A stretch of DNA of 64,000 nucleotides from Paenibacillus sp. FSL K6-1096 (GTDB lineage Bacteria > Bacillota > Bacilli > Paenibacillales > Paenibacillaceae): positions 4,092,001-4,156,000 of the forward strand of contig NZ_CP150274.1 of assembly GCF_037977055.1 (NCBI RefSeq), written 5' to 3'. This document shows, piece after piece, positions 42,161 through 50,900 of the stretch; the stretch's first letter is position 1, and every line of letters begins with the position of its first letter. The translations under genes and the position numbers were made by a program. The notes under the pieces were generated by a model. That model saw nothing but the letters and a program-made list of their open reading frames with translations, did not search any database and was not told where the DNA came from.

Positions 42161-43231
42161 TTATTGCTCCGGCAAAAATTCATTCGTAAACGTGCTCTCC
42201 GCATCCAGCGGCTTATCCAGCAGCTTCAGGCCATACATCCAGTCGGCATAATTCTTCCAGATTTCGAGCTTCTGCTCTCCCCAGCGCGGGGCATCGTCTT
42301 TATATTTCGGGCTGAGCCATTTCTGGCTGGCCAGCACCAGCTTAGGGTCCAGATCCGGTACAGCATCGGACAAGACTGTTGCGGCTTCCTCCGGGTTGTC
42401 GATAGCGTACTGATAGCCCTTGGATGTAGCCTTAAGGAAGGCCTTGACTACCTCAGGATGCTCGGCGATCTCCTTCTCGCTGGTCGTCAGTACCGGAGTG
42501 TAGTAATCCAGCTGCGGCGCGTAATCCTTCAGGTACAGCATATCCAGCGGCTCGCCGCGCAGCTCGGCCTCTACCCCGGTCCAGGCGTAGAAGATCCAGG
42601 CGAAATCAATATCGCGCTTCACCGCTGTGAAAAAGTCAGCCTCGCCGATATTCACCAGCTTCACCTTGGACACATCCCCGCCTTCAGGGTCCATGATTGC
42701 CTTCATGGCTGCCTCTTCCGCAGGCGAGCCCCAGCCGCCGTAGGTTTTGCCCTCGAAGTCCTTCGGCGTCTTGATGTTGCGGTCCTTCGGAGCCGCGAAG
42801 CCGGAGGTGTTATGCTGAATGATCGCAGCAATCGACACCAGCGGCACATCCTGCAGCCGGGCCAGGGTGAGCGCCTCCTGGGCGCTGATGCCGAACTGGG
42901 CTTCGCCCGAGGTCACCATCGTGTCCGCTCCGGCCGCGCCCGGCTGGACAATCTCCACGTCCAGGCCCTCCTCCGCGTAATAGCCCAGCTCCTTCGCTGC
43001 ATACAGGCCCGTATGGTTCGTGTTCGGCGTCCAGTCCAGGGCGATCTTGACCGGGGTGAGCGCCTTGGGCGCATCGGTCGCCGCCGCGCTGGCTTCAGGG
43101 GCGGCCGTGCTGTTCCCGGCGGCAGGCGCGCTGGCTCCGGCATTCCCGCTGTTGTTCCCGCCTCCGCAGCCCGCTACGGTAAGCAGCAGGATGGAGCTGA
43201 GCAGTAGTGTGACTGTTTTTTTGACTCCCAT
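42161..43231 (-). CDS. thiY: ThiY-type pyrimidine-binding lipoprotein
   Basis: 356 residues from ATG 43231 (GGAG 9 nt upstream). A lipoprotein signal ends in LTVAGC, with Cys as the lipid anchor. A Ser/Ala-rich tether is followed by an NMT1/THI5-like domain: KIALDWTPNTNHTGLYAAKELGYY, QFGISAQEALTLAR and YGGWGSPAEEA. These fit ThiY, which binds N-formyl-4-amino-5-aminomethyl-2-methylpyrimidine. It is first in the operon behind the TPP riboswitch, which fixes the pathway as thiamine salvage. Confidence 0.9.
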   Translation of the reverse strand: MGVKKTVTLLLSSILLLTVAGCGGGNNSGNAGASAPAAGNSTAAPEASAAATDAPKALTPVKIALDWTPNTNHTGLYAAKELGYYAEEGLDVEIVQPGAAGADTMVTSGEAQFGISAQEALTLARLQDVPLVSIAAIIQHNTSGFAAPKDRNIKTPKDFEGKTYGGWGSPAEEAAMKAIMDPEGGDVSKVKLVNIGEADFFTAVKRDIDFAWIFYAWTGVEAELRGEPLDMLYLKDYAPQLDYYTPVLTTSEKEIAEHPEVVKAFLKATSKGYQYAIDNPEEAATVLSDAVPDLDPKLVLASQKWLSPKYKDDAPRWGEQKLEIWKNYADWMYGLKLLDKPLDAESTFTNEFLPEQ

Positions 43232-43292
43232 TTCTCTTCTCTCTCCTTCCAGCAATCCCTGTTCTGCCAACATTCAGTATAACCAATACCAC

Positions 43293-43388
43293 CAAGTGGA
43301 AACGGCTTGCCGTCCTAGAAGGACGGATCTGTTTCAGCGCGAAATATAAGGATAAGTTATCGTGTGGAACATATAAATTCTTATATTT
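43293..43388 (-). repeat. Dispersed ~100-bp element, copy 1 (leader of thiY)
   Basis: Read on the minus strand it runs from AATATAAGAATTTATATG through CATAACTTATCC-like sequence, GCTGAAAC, a hairpin CCGTCCT-TCT-AGGACGG, to GCCGTTTCCACTTG. About 85% identical to copy 2 at 45790-45888. It lies between the TPP terminator and the thiY start. Confidence 0.85.
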
Positions 43389-43389
43389 C

Positions 43390-43416
43390 AAAAAAGCGTC
43401 CCGGAGACCGGGACGC
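43390..43416 (-). terminator. TPP riboswitch terminator
   Basis: Minus strand GCGTCCCGG-TCT-CCGGGACGC followed by TTTTTTG. It is the expression platform of the TPP riboswitch. Confidence 0.9.
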
Positions 43417-43470
43417 CTGTACTTGCGTGAGGGGATTCAACTCCAGGCTGTTACAGCGCTGTGCTGATTC

Positions 43471-43558
43471 AACATTCCTACGCTGGCATTATCCAGATCA
43501 GGTATAAGGGTCAGTATCTTATGGGATACACTCTCAGCCGGCCAATTCCAGCCCCCCT
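43471..43558 (-). promoter_or_regulatory. TPP riboswitch (THI element)
   Basis: On the minus strand the two hallmark blocks are present: GGCTGAGAG (pyrimidine helix) and ACCTGATCTGGATAATGCC followed by AGCGTAGG (pyrophosphate helix), closed by a GGGGGGCTGG start. A terminator lies about 60 nt downstream, so TPP should stop transcription of thiY-DUF77-thiX-thiZ. Confidence 0.95.
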
Positions 43559-43641
43559 GGTTCTTATGAAGTTCACGGGTATTGCTATGTTCTTACGGTG
43601 TATTATAGACGGCAGCCCCGCGGTTGTCCATAGCAGCCTGC

Positions 43642-45135
43642 CTAATCCTTCGCATAATGCCGCTTCTTGCGGCGGCTCTTGATGGTGACCCAAGCCTCTC
43701 TCAGCGTCAGGAACAGGCTGACTGCGATGCCCGAGAAGGTCAGGAAGAGCGCCAGGTACTCGAAGGGGGAGTACTCCAGCATTACGCTCCAGTCGATGTT
43801 GCCCTTCAGATCCTCGATCACCTGGTTCATGCCATAGATGCCGCTGACCACGGTGAAGACCGTTAACACCATCAGCAGCGTATCGCGGCGCTTGGCCTGG
43901 AATTTGTCCTGATACTGGAACAGGTCGTTCAGCGTCATTTTCACCTCATCGAACAGGGCATCGTTGCCGTACACCTTGCGCAATTGATAGAAAATCTCCC
44001 GCCCCTGCGATTGCGTAATCAGCTCCAGGAAATAGAACTTGGCCGAGAATTTATTGATCAGGAAAATCAGATTCTCGATCTCGTCGTTGTCGTGGTTGAT
44101 GCGCAGCCGGGAGTGGAGATTGGCGAGCTTGAGCAGCACGATTTTGTGAAAAATATTCAGCAGCAGCCCGTAATAATACTCTCCGTACATCTGATTCACC
44201 AGTTGAGTGGCGATATCCGGCCTCGCGCGGCTCACACAGCAGAAGGTCTGCTCGTTGGTCATATAATAGGTGTCCGGTGCCCAGCGGCTGTACCCGTGGT
44301 TACGGGTATACTGCTTGATATAGTCAGGATTACTGGCGCTGATGTAAGGCCGGCCCTCCAGGTCCAGCCCATCCACCTGAGAGGCCCGGTAGAGCAGCTC
44401 AGTGCTGATCCCATCCTGCCCCTCGGGCAGATTCAGCCCATAGAAGGCCTGCACCAGCATCCGTTCATCCACGAAGAAGGGCAGAGTCTCGAAATAAGCG
44501 CCATTGGTCTCCGCCGGGTCCAGGAACGGCTCCAGTACAGTGACGAGATGCTTGAACACGAAATCCTCCACACGGTCAAATCTCTGCTTACTACAATGAA
44601 TGAACGTATGCTCATCCTTATACGAGACATCCTCCAGCGTACGGAAGCGGTCAGCGAACTCCAGTGCGGTACTGATGGGCAGATCCTCTTCCTCGATAGC
44701 GACTCTAAGCGTCAGGAAGCCCAGCTCGAACGGGCAGAGGAACACATCGGTGGAGAGAATGCGGAAGCCGGCAGACTGGAAGGGCATTTCCAGACGGCAG
44801 GGCAGATTGTTCACCCGGGAAAAGCGGCGGAAGGAATCGTGGTCCTTCTCCCGCGGAAACAGCACATGGGCTGCGAACGGCAGGTAGCTGCGCTCCATTT
44901 TCTCATGGGACACGCAGTAGCCTTCCCCGTAATAGAGAGACTCCAGCTCCTTATTATCCAGGAAAAATCTGGTGAATCCATCCTCCTGAAGGCGGGCGGC
45001 CAGCTCCTGGTCCACTCCGGCCTTAATGGAGAAGGGGAAAATAAATTGCAGCAAAGCAGTATGCAGGGTCGGGTCGGCTTGCCCGGTCGTGTTGGCTTGC
45101 TCGGCTTGCTGTTCAACCATGCGCAGATGCCACAT
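43642..45135 (-). CDS. CorA-like membrane protein with YGMN motif
   Basis: 497 residues (ATG 45120 is an alternative start). A long soluble part (about 1-415) is rich in Phe and acidic residues. Two C-terminal helices follow (LLMVLTVFTVVSGIYGMNQ and YLALFLTFSGIAVSLFLTL), ending in a basic tail. YGMN at the end of the first helix is the signature of CorA-type divalent-cation channels, and the two-helix ending fits. The soluble part is longer than in CorA and not clearly similar. Magnesium or another divalent metal is a probable substrate, by inference. Confidence 0.7.
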   Translation of the reverse strand: MWHLRMVEQQAEQANTTGQADPTLHTALLQFIFPFSIKAGVDQELAARLQEDGFTRFFLDNKELESLYYGEGYCVSHEKMERSYLPFAAHVLFPREKDHDSFRRFSRVNNLPCRLEMPFQSAGFRILSTDVFLCPFELGFLTLRVAIEEEDLPISTALEFADRFRTLEDVSYKDEHTFIHCSKQRFDRVEDFVFKHLVTVLEPFLDPAETNGAYFETLPFFVDERMLVQAFYGLNLPEGQDGISTELLYRASQVDGLDLEGRPYISASNPDYIKQYTRNHGYSRWAPDTYYMTNEQTFCCVSRARPDIATQLVNQMYGEYYYGLLLNIFHKIVLLKLANLHSRLRINHDNDEIENLIFLINKFSAKFYFLELITQSQGREIFYQLRKVYGNDALFDEVKMTLNDLFQYQDKFQAKRRDTLLMVLTVFTVVSGIYGMNQVIEDLKGNIDWSVMLEYSPFEYLALFLTFSGIAVSLFLTLREAWVTIKSRRKKRHYAKD

Positions 45136-45282
45136 CCTTGTGTACAGAATTGAATCTTGTAAGCCTCAATTACCCGATTTACCGGATAGCTACGCTTCAT
45201 TTTATGAGCAGCCTCCGGGATTCAGAATGAAGGGGACGGGTACACTATAATAGACACGAATCTGAAAGGAGCTTGATCGTCA

Positions 45283-45702
45283 ATGGATAACAAAGAGCTG
45301 GAGAACAAAATTATACAGGCGCTGGATGACAACGCGTTCGGTTCCTTCGGCACGGTGGAGGCCGGCAACAAGCCCAAGGTACGCTACATGGCAGTCTTTC
45401 ATGACGGACTTAATATTTATCTGGCGACCAGCCGGAAGACCCATAAGGTAGAGGAGCTTAAGGATAATCCGAATGCCTGTCTGCTGCTGGGTTATGAGCA
45501 GGGCGGGGGCAAGGATGTGCTGGAGATCGAAGCCACAGTCGCTGTAACCAAGGACGAGGGTCTGCGCTCCAAGGTGTGGAATCCTTCGCTGGAGCGGTGG
45601 TTCGAGGGACCGGATGACCCGGATTATGTCATTCTGGAGCTGTCCCCTTCACGGATTGAATATATGGGCAAGAATCACGAGCATGGCGTGTGGCAGGCCT
45701 AG
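45283..45702 (+). CDS. PNPOx-fold flavin-binding protein (general stress protein 26 type)
   Basis: 139 residues, SD AAAGGAG. Split-barrel pattern with GSFGTVEAGNKPKVRYMAVFHDGLNIYLATSRKTHKVEEL, then NACLLLGYEQG and a C-terminal LELSPSRIEYMG. This is the pyridoxamine-5'-phosphate-oxidase-like family, which binds FMN or F420 and has mostly unassigned reactions. A terminator follows. Confidence 0.88.
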   Translation: MDNKELENKIIQALDDNAFGSFGTVEAGNKPKVRYMAVFHDGLNIYLATSRKTHKVEELKDNPNACLLLGYEQGGGKDVLEIEATVAVTKDEGLRSKVWNPSLERWFEGPDDPDYVILELSPSRIEYMGKNHEHGVWQA

Positions 45703-45742
45703 TCTGCATACCAGGCAGCACTGGAGCAGCCTGAGCTTGTTC

Positions 45743-45784
45743 AAGGGACCATTCATGAATCTGTGTGTTCATGAATGGTCCCTT
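45743..45784. terminator. Terminator after the PNPOx-fold gene
   Basis: A perfect 17-bp stem (AAGGGACCATTCATGAA and its complement) with an 8-nt loop and a short T tail. Confidence 0.85.
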
Positions 45785-45789
45785 TGTGC

Positions 45790-45888
45790 AAATATAAGAA
45801 TGTATATGTTTCACACCATAACTTATCCTTCTATTTCTCGCTGAAACGGAACCGACCTTTAAAAGGACGGTAAAGCCGTTTCCACTTG
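45790..45888 (+). repeat. Dispersed ~100-bp element, copy 2 (in front of the EAL gene)
   Basis: Same element as at 43293-43388 but on the plus strand: AATATAAGAATGTATATG, CATAACTTATCCTTCTATT, CGCTGAAACGG, a hairpin ACCTTT/AAAGGACGGT, GCCGTTTCCACTTG. Both copies point towards a gene that starts 60-80 bp downstream. Confidence 0.85.
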
Positions 45889-45966
45889 TGCCGCCGGATG
45901 ATTGCGCGGGAGGAATCATGCTATAATTGGCTCAGGCTACAAGACATCTAGGGTGGAGGGAATGCC

Positions 45967-47001
45967 ATGAACTGTGTTGACTGCGCTGACATCGACCCGA
46001 TTGAGGATGAAGGGGAAGTCAGGCTCCGCGCCTGTCCCGAACCGCTCATGGCTGCAATCAGACATGCAGGCTATGAGATCTATGGGACAGGCAATATCCT
46101 TATCATTCCATACTGCCGCAAGGAAGAGCTGCTGAAGCTGATCGAGCTGCTGGGTACGGCTGAGCCCGTAGCGGGTGGCTTATCCCTGTGTATTAAGAGC
46201 AAGGGAGTAAGCCTCCGGCCGGACCGTTGGCTGACCCCTGAGCAGCTTATCCTCCAATTCTCCAATGAGCATCTGGTGTCTATTATCCGAAACCATGATT
46301 TCTGCAGCCATCTGCAGCCGATTGTCAATTTCCATGAAGAGATTGTCGGCTTTGAATTCCTGCTGCGTCCGCTGCCTCACGGCCATCATTTTCATCCCTA
46401 CGAGCTGTTCGAGATTGCCCGGAGTACCGGGTTCCATTCCTTTCTGGACCGTGCGGCCCGGATCTCGGCGATTGAGACCAGTGCCAGACTGCTGCCCAAG
46501 GGCATCAAGCGGTTCATCAATTTCCTGCCCTCTTCTATTTATAATCCCAAGTATTGTCTAACTCATACCTTCGATGCCATCCGCAGGCTGAACCAGAACC
46601 CGGAGGATTACGTGTTTGAGGTGGTGGAGACAGAGCAGATTACGGATATGGCCCATCTGCTCGCCATCTTCGCCGAATACCGCAGTCAGGGGATGCAGGT
46701 GGCGCTGGATGATGTCGGTGCGGGCTATTCGACGCTTGAAGTGATGAGCAGCCTGCAGCCCGATTATGTCAAAATTGACCGTAAGCTGATCAGCTTCTGT
46801 GACCAGGACCCCGATAAGCAGCGCATCCTCGCAGAGATTATCTCCCGGGCCGGAGAGTTCGGGGCAAGGCTGCTGGCTGAGGGGATTGAACGCCGTGAGG
46901 AATATCTCTTCTGCCGCGGCCTCGGGATAGATCTGGGACAAGGCTATCTGTTCGGGAAGCCGGCGGACAGGCCGCCGGCCCGGTTCGGATTCACAGCCTG
47001 A
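45967..47001 (+). CDS. EAL-domain c-di-GMP phosphodiesterase
   Basis: 344 residues, SD GGAGG 7 nt before ATG. The first ~100 residues are an unassigned domain with four Cys. The EAL domain (about 105-340) keeps the catalytic set with some changes in spelling: EFLLRP for EALLR, INFLPSS, FEVVETE, LDDVGAGYS, VKIDRK, LAEGIE and GQGYLFGKP. The metal and general-base residues are present, so an active phosphodiesterase is likely. It lowers c-di-GMP, opposite to the cyclases at 1.3-5.6 kb. Confidence 0.9.
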   Translation: MNCVDCADIDPIEDEGEVRLRACPEPLMAAIRHAGYEIYGTGNILIIPYCRKEELLKLIELLGTAEPVAGGLSLCIKSKGVSLRPDRWLTPEQLILQFSNEHLVSIIRNHDFCSHLQPIVNFHEEIVGFEFLLRPLPHGHHFHPYELFEIARSTGFHSFLDRAARISAIETSARLLPKGIKRFINFLPSSIYNPKYCLTHTFDAIRRLNQNPEDYVFEVVETEQITDMAHLLAIFAEYRSQGMQVALDDVGAGYSTLEVMSSLQPDYVKIDRKLISFCDQDPDKQRILAEIISRAGEFGARLLAEGIERREEYLFCRGLGIDLGQGYLFGKPADRPPARFGFTA

Positions 47002-47080
47002 AGCAGCAGGAGTTCTTCCCCGGATGGCGGCATCCGGGGATTTGTGATGTCATTACTTAAGACGAAAGGGCGGAAGTGAA

Positions 47081-47755
47081 GTGAGTGTAACGATACTTTA
47101 CATAGAAGATGACCGGGAGATCGGCAGTGCGGTCTCGGCAGATCTGCGCGAGCGGGAATATGCGGTCCGCTGGCTGGAGAGCGGGGAAGGGGCGCTTGAA
47201 GCGGCAGAGGGCTGCCAGCTCGCGATTCTGGATGTGATGCTGCCGGGGCTGGACGGCTTCACGGTCGGCCAGCGGCTGAAGCGGGCCTACCCGGACCTGC
47301 CGGTCCTGATGCTCTCGGCGCGGACCTCAATTAACGACAAGCTCCAGGGGCTGGAATTCGCCGATGATTATCTGACCAAGCCGTTCCATCCTGACGAGCT
47401 GGCGGCCAGAATTGAGGTCCTGTTAAGGCGGAGTGCAACGGCAGCGGCTGCGCCCCTAAAGCTTAAGCATCTGATCGTTGAACCGGGCAGCAGCATCGTC
47501 AAGGAGGCGGCCAGCGGACGGGAGATCGTGCTTACGGGCAAGCAGTTCCAGATATTCTCCTATCTGCTCCGGCATCTGGGCCAGATTCTGACCAAGGAGC
47601 AGATCTATGAAGCAGTCTGGGGCGAGAGCTATATCGAGGGCGACAAGACGCTGATGGTGCATATCCGCTATCTGCGCGAGAAGCTGGAGCTTGATCCCGC
47701 AGCGCCGGAGATTATCGAGACGGTCCGGGGCATCGGCTACCGGGTGAGAGGATGA
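47081..47755 (+). CDS. OmpR-family response regulator
   Basis: 224 residues from GTG 47081. Receiver domain with EDD, phospho-Asp in LAILDVMLPGLDG and Lys in YLTKPFHPDEL, then an OmpR winged helix (about 130-224: GREIVLTGKQFQIFSYLLRHLGQILTKEQIYEAVWG, VHIRYLREKLE). Overlaps the kinase by 4 nt. The repeat TTTAAAC-N4-TTTAAAC in front of the ABC genes is a candidate site. Confidence 0.94.
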   Translation: MSVTILYIEDDREIGSAVSADLREREYAVRWLESGEGALEAAEGCQLAILDVMLPGLDGFTVGQRLKRAYPDLPVLMLSARTSINDKLQGLEFADDYLTKPFHPDELAARIEVLLRRSATAAAAPLKLKHLIVEPGSSIVKEAASGREIVLTGKQFQIFSYLLRHLGQILTKEQIYEAVWGESYIEGDKTLMVHIRYLREKLELDPAAPEIIETVRGIGYRVRG

Positions 47756-49176
47756 AGCGGGCGGGACGTTTCCAGCATCTGAGCCGTTCCCTGCTCTTCC
47801 GGTATTTGCTTATTCTTCTGGCTGCGCTGCTGTTTGTCCCTGTCATTCTTCCGCTGACGGTTACGCTGTACAGCTTGTTCAGCGGGCTTAGTCGTGAAGC
47901 TCCGCCGAAGGAATACGAGATATATTCCAGTGTCAAGAAGCTGGAAACGCTGTGGCATGAGGAAGCCGGGAGGCTTCTTGACCAGCCGCCTGAAGCGGTC
48001 TCGCAGCGCCTGCGGGTCTTAAGTGAAACGTATCATCTGGCCAGAATCTTCTGGGTGGATGAAGGGGGGCGGACGCAGCTGGTGACGGAGCCTTCAGGCC
48101 CTCTGCTGCTATCCGGAGGGGAGGCTGCCGCAGCCATCCCCGCCCGTTGGACCGCATCGCAGGCTGTAGCGTTCATGAAGAACAGTGCGGAGCTCAAACC
48201 GCTGGCGATTGTGGCATTCATCGGCGACCGGGCGGAAGCGGGCCAGGGCTTCATGGTGATGCAGATTCCTGAAGAGATTATCCAGATACGGAATTCGGCA
48301 GGCATCGATAAATGGTACACGATTGTGATGATGGTATTCCTGCTCACCTTCATGGTCAGCTCCTGGCTGTTCTTCATTATGATCCGCAAAAGGCTGCTGC
48401 GGCTGCAGACCGCTATGTCGTTCACCGGGGATGAGGGCCTGCCGCAGGCTGTGCCGCCGGGCAAGCCTGACGAGATCGGGCGCCTGGAGGAGGCGTTCAA
48501 TACGATGGTCACGGAGCTTAAGGCCAGCCGGGCCAGAGAGGCGGAAGAGGAGGAGCTGCGCAGACGGCTGGTGGCCGATCTGTCGCATGACCTGCGGACT
48601 CCGCTGACCGTGATCCGCAGCCATCTGCATGTGCTGGGCAAGGAGGAGCTGTCGGAGCGCGGCCAGTCGTCACTTGAGCTGATGGATCAGCGGATCGAGA
48701 ATCTCGGCACGCTGATTGAGAACCTTTTGTCCTATAATCTGCTGAACAGCGGGCGCATCACCCTGAACCTGGAGCGGAAGGATGTGCTGCGGCTGGTGCG
48801 GGAGAGCGCCGCCGCCTGGTATCCGGTCTGGGAGAAGGAAGGCTACCGTATCGAGATTGATCTGGAGGCGGCGCCGCTCTACTGGGAGGTGGACGAGAGC
48901 TGGTTCCGCAGGGTGCTGGATAATCTGTTCCAGAATATTCTGCGCCATGCTCGCAGCGGCCTGTACGTCGGGATCGGCACGGAGATCCGCGATGGCAGGC
49001 GGGTCATTATCATTTCGGATCACGGCGGCGGACTTGGACAGCCGTCCGGTTCCGCAGGTGCGGGGCTGGGCCTGTCCATTGTCGATCTGCTGGTGAAGCG
49101 TATGGAACTGGAATGGAGCATGGAGAACACGGGGCAGGGGACAGAGGTTATGATCTGGAAGCGGCCGGGCGGATGA
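47752..49176 (+). CDS. HAMP-type sensor histidine kinase
   Basis: 474 residues. Two membrane helices (about 17-42 and 185-208) enclose an outside sensor of about 140 residues. HAMP, HisKA with the phospho-acceptor in LVADLSHDLRTPLTVIRSH (near 281) and HATPase with LDNLFQNILRHA and GAGLGLSIVDLL follow. It pairs with the regulator just upstream. Similar kinases next to lantibiotic-type ABC pumps sense antimicrobial peptides. Confidence 0.93.
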   Translation: MKRAGRFQHLSRSLLFRYLLILLAALLFVPVILPLTVTLYSLFSGLSREAPPKEYEIYSSVKKLETLWHEEAGRLLDQPPEAVSQRLRVLSETYHLARIFWVDEGGRTQLVTEPSGPLLLSGGEAAAAIPARWTASQAVAFMKNSAELKPLAIVAFIGDRAEAGQGFMVMQIPEEIIQIRNSAGIDKWYTIVMMVFLLTFMVSSWLFFIMIRKRLLRLQTAMSFTGDEGLPQAVPPGKPDEIGRLEEAFNTMVTELKASRAREAEEEELRRRLVADLSHDLRTPLTVIRSHLHVLGKEELSERGQSSLELMDQRIENLGTLIENLLSYNLLNSGRITLNLERKDVLRLVRESAAAWYPVWEKEGYRIEIDLEAAPLYWEVDESWFRRVLDNLFQNILRHARSGLYVGIGTEIRDGRRVIIISDHGGGLGQPSGSAGAGLGLSIVDLLVKRMELEWSMENTGQGTEVMIWKRPGG

Positions 49177-49198
49177 TTGTCAGCACTTGCCGGGTGCT

Positions 49199-49216
49199 TT
49201 TAAACAAAATTTAAAC
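49199..49216 (+). promoter_or_regulatory. OmpR-type direct repeat before the LanFEG-like genes
   Basis: TTTAAAC occurs twice, 11 bp apart (49199 and 49210), as expected for tandem OmpR-family binding. A possible -10 (TATGCT, 49249-49254) with no good -35 follows 33 bp on, fitting an activator. Confidence 0.6.
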
Positions 49217-49274
49217 TTGGTGCTTCTCTGTATTTAACCTTGGGGCGTTATGCTGTTACCGAGGTGAACAGAGA

Positions 49275-50186
49275 ATGAAGAATACAGTGATAGCAACCCG
49301 TGATCTGCTGAAGGAATACCGCGGCCGTGCGGCCGTGAAGGGCCTGAATCTGAATATACAGAAAGGGGAAATCTACGGGTTCCTCGGGCCGAACGGCGCG
49401 GGCAAAACCACAACGATCCGAATGCTGCTCGGTCTGATCCAGCCGACCTCCGGCCGCATCGAGATCTTCGGCAAGGAGCTGCGGGCCAACCGGATGGAGA
49501 TTCTGCGCAAGGTTGGCTCGCTGGTAGAATCGCCGTCTTATTACGGGCATCTGAGTGCGTGGGACAACCTGGAGGCGATCCGCCGGATTCTGGGTGTGCC
49601 CAAGACGCGTATTGCCGAGGTGCTGGAGATTGTATCGCTTACCGGGGAGGAGAGGCGCCCGGTGAAGGGCTTCTCGCTTGGCATGAAGCAGCGGCTGGGC
49701 ATCGCTGCCGCCCTGCTTGGCAGTCCTGAGCTGCTGATTCTGGATGAGCCGACCAATGGATTGGACCCGGCGGGCATTCAGGAGATCCGCTCGCTGATCA
49801 AGCGGCTGCCCGAGGAACAGGGCATTACGGTGCTGGTCTCCAGTCATCTCCTGAGCGAGATTGAACAGATGGCCGGGACGGTCGGCATTATCCGCGAGGG
49901 TCAGATGGTCTATCAGGATACGATTGCCAATCTGCAGCAGCAGGCAGCAGGCAGCCTGAGCCTGGCGGTGTCGGAGCCGCAGGCGGCGCTGAAGACCGCC
50001 GTGCGGCGCGGCTGCGGCGGCGAGCTGCAGGAAGGCAGGCTCATTCTGCCCCGGATGAGTGATGCCCGGGTATCGCTCCTGGTTAAGGAGCTGGTTGAAG
50101 ACGGCCATGCGGTCTACAGAATTGAGGAACACAGGCAGTCCTTGGAGGAATTCTTCCTGCAGGTGGTCGGGGGTGGCGGACAATGA
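49275..50186 (+). CDS. LanF/BcrA-type ABC ATPase
   Basis: 303 residues. Walker A GPNGAGKTT (near 40), signature FSLGMKQRLGIAAALL, Walker B LLILDEPTNGLDP and switch VSSHLLSEIEQ. The closest pattern is the bacitracin/lantibiotic self-protection ATPases. It overlaps the first permease by 4 nt. No lantibiotic structural or modification gene is present nearby, so it is an orphan resistance module rather than producer immunity. Confidence 0.92.
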   Translation: MKNTVIATRDLLKEYRGRAAVKGLNLNIQKGEIYGFLGPNGAGKTTTIRMLLGLIQPTSGRIEIFGKELRANRMEILRKVGSLVESPSYYGHLSAWDNLEAIRRILGVPKTRIAEVLEIVSLTGEERRPVKGFSLGMKQRLGIAAALLGSPELLILDEPTNGLDPAGIQEIRSLIKRLPEEQGITVLVSSHLLSEIEQMAGTVGIIREGQMVYQDTIANLQQQAAGSLSLAVSEPQAALKTAVRRGCGGELQEGRLILPRMSDARVSLLVKELVEDGHAVYRIEEHRQSLEEFFLQVVGGGGQ

Positions 50187-50899
50187 TGTGGCGTGCGCTG
50201 TCGGCGGATTGGCTCAAGATCCGCGGCAAAGGCATCTGGTTCCTGGTCTTCCTCGGGCCGGTCGGCCTGATTGCCATGCAGGGGCTGAATTTCGGGCTCC
50301 GTTATGATTACCTTCGCGGTCAGTACCAGGCCGACCTGTGGGACGGTCTGCTCAGCAATATCGCTTCGTTCGTACCGATTGCCCTCTACCTTGGGGGAAC
50401 ACTGGTCTCTTCGCTGATTGCAAATGTGGAGCATCAGACCAGCGCCTGGAAGCAGCTTCTGGCGCTGCCTGTTCCGCGTACAGCCGTATTCATGGCTAAG
50501 CTGCTGCTCTGCCTGCTGCTGCTTGCCGTGTCCTGCCTGCTGCTGTCCGCCGGAACCATCGTGCTGGGGCTGCTGCTCGGCTTCGGTGTTCAGCCCATTC
50601 CTTATACCGATGTGCTGCGGATCGGCTTCGCTGCCTATGCTGCGGCCATGCCGGTGATTGCCCTGCAGCTCTGGCTGTCTCTGTCGAGCCGGAACCAGAC
50701 GCTTCCGGTATCTGTGGGACTGACGTTGTCGCTGCTCAGTCCGTTCGGGCTGTTCTTCTCGGAGTGGGTTCCGCTCTCCTGGCCGGACCTGGCCTGGAGT
50801 GCTTCACGCCCTTGGCTGTTCAGCGGAGCCGGGCTGCTGCTGGGTCTCCTCGTGCTTTTTCCAGGAGCTCTGCACTTCGCGCGAAAGGATGTGGATTAA
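50183..50899 (+). CDS. LanE-type ABC permease
   Basis: 238 residues with six membrane helices. It starts MWRALSADWLKIRGKGIWFLVFLGP and contains VEHQTSAWKQLLALPVPR, the cytoplasmic loop shared by LanE/LanG-type permeases. It probably forms a heterodimer with the next gene product, whose matching loop reads HSDGGWKQLLALPVTR. Confidence 0.88.
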   Translation: MMWRALSADWLKIRGKGIWFLVFLGPVGLIAMQGLNFGLRYDYLRGQYQADLWDGLLSNIASFVPIALYLGGTLVSSLIANVEHQTSAWKQLLALPVPRTAVFMAKLLLCLLLLAVSCLLLSAGTIVLGLLLGFGVQPIPYTDVLRIGFAAYAAAMPVIALQLWLSLSSRNQTLPVSVGLTLSLLSPFGLFFSEWVPLSWPDLAWSASRPWLFSGAGLLLGLLVLFPGALHFARKDVD

Positions 50900-50900
50900 C

